Shown: piece after piece, positions 58,740 through 59,039 of the stretch
How positions within the stretch are numbered: the first letter of the stretch is position 1
How the letters are laid out: each line of letters begins with the position of its first letter
Assembly: GCA_021736785.1 (NCBI GenBank)
Contig: JAIPFF010000032.1
Coordinates: 1 to 59,039 of the forward strand
Direction of reading: 5' to 3'
DNA length: 59,039 nt
Source of the DNA: Thiohalocapsa sp.
GTDB lineage: Bacteria > Pseudomonadota > Gammaproteobacteria > Chromatiales > Chromatiaceae
Program-made: the position numbers and the translations under genes
The notes under the pieces: generated by a model
Told to the model about the DNA's origin: nothing
The model's input: only the letters and a program-made list of their open reading frames with translations
The model's database searches: none

Positions 58740-59039
58740 CTATGCCGGTCGCACCGGCTCGCGTGCCCAGAGGCCGCCGGCGTGCACCAGGACCTCGCCC
58801 CGGTCGGGGTGCCAGTCGGCGAGCACACGCCGTATGGCCGTGCCGCCGTCGATGTGCAGCCGGTGGTCGGCGGGCCGGTGGGTATGCCCATGCACCAGGG
58901 TTTTTGCACCGCTCTCGCGCAGGCGCCGGGCCACCGCGTCCGCGTTTACGTCCATGATCTGCATTGTCTTCTCGGCGGTGGCGGGGCCGCTCTTTCGGCG
59001 CGAGGCGGCGGCGATCCGCCCCCGCCTCCCCAGCGGCTG
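58740..59039 (-). CDS. lpxH: UDP-2,3-diacylglucosamine hydrolase LpxH (3' part)
   Basis: C-terminal 99 residues of LpxH, which cleaves UDP-2,3-diacylglucosamine to lipid X in lipid A synthesis. The fragment runs open to the window edge; from its left side TMQIMDVNADAVARRL and the metallophosphatase signature TLVHGHTHRP are clear. The remaining N-terminal part lies beyond position 59039. The stop TAG is at 58740-58742. Direction and spacing suggest a gene coming from the right of the window. Confidence 0.88.
   Translation of the reverse strand, partial: QPLGRRGRIAAASRRKSGPATAEKTMQIMDVNADAVARRLRESGAKTLVHGHTHRPADHRLHIDGGTAIRRVLADWHPDRGEVLVHAGGLWAREPVRPA

Overview
The window is about 59 kb of high-GC chromosomal DNA from a gammaproteobacterium, most like the Chromatiales/Ectothiorhodospiraceae-type lineages. 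That placement is inferred from gene order and protein type: coaBC-dut-algC-argB-pyrE (the Pseudomonas/Xanthomonas arrangement), lptD-surA-pdxA, gmk-rpoZ-spoT, a class Ia NrdA with two N-terminal ATP-cone regions, a PBP1b followed by an LpoP-type lipoprotein, and a cytochrome c4-like protein. I saw no rRNA, tRNA, CRISPR array or prophage. Almost everything is housekeeping; the accessory signal is concentrated between about 20 and 42 kb.

Layout: 0.4-0.8 kb, rpmB-rpmG (minus). 1.2-1.9, radC (minus). 2.4-8.0, coaBC-dut-algC-argB (plus), the algC product being a long membrane-anchored form. 8.1-10.0, a DUF4124 coiled-coil protein and pyrE (minus). 10.4-11.0, a TauE/SafE-like membrane protein. 11.1-15.3, a minus-strand run rph-rdgB-yggS-proC-yggT-yggU. 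15.6-20.1, yicC-gmk-rpoZ-spoT (plus). 20.1-23.0, a tight minus-strand operon of a phosphoribosyltransferase, a DUF5335 protein, an alpha/beta hydrolase and a divergent PRPP synthetase. 23.7-31.8, nrdA and nrdB, split apart by about 2.6 kb that holds small hypothetical genes, a DUF2283 gene, a DUF4160 remnant and two inverted copies of a dispersed repeat. 32.4-38.8, a CBS protein, a dihaem cytochrome c, an ODP-GGDEF diguanylate cyclase and an RND pump. 39.4-41.8, a Gfo/Idh/MocA oxidoreductase and an unrecognised 281-residue protein with a terminator-like leader. 42.0-47.0, lptD-surA-pdxA (minus), divergent from an amgK-like kinase. 48.3-50.8, a small membrane protein and an ABC-2 exporter pair. 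51.1-57.2, mrcB-lpoP, a YoaA-type helicase and tsaB. 57.3-59.0, a small membrane protein, a DUF455 ferritin-like protein and the 3' end of lpxH, cut by the window edge.

The most striking object is nrdA. Its only visible copy carries a 379-residue intein with a LAGLIDADG homing endonuclease, inserted exactly between Gln and Gly of the conserved NQ/GGKRKG peptide in the catalytic domain. The residue after the intein is therefore Gly rather than the Cys, Ser or Thr that ordinary splicing needs. Upstream of nrdA is a compact control region: a TTGACA/TATATT promoter, a strong and a weak NrdR-like box 32 bp apart centre to centre, and a perfect DnaA box.

The genes cover deoxynucleotide supply (dut, nrdAB), pyrimidine and PRPP metabolism (pyrE, the PRPP synthetase and phosphoribosyltransferase), coenzyme A and arginine synthesis, envelope building (LptD, SurA, PBP1b/LpoP, LpxH, AlgC, AmgK), stress signalling (SpoT, the GGDEF protein) and tRNA/ribosome functions. 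Intergenic gaps repeatedly contain short degenerate GC-rich tandem repeats.
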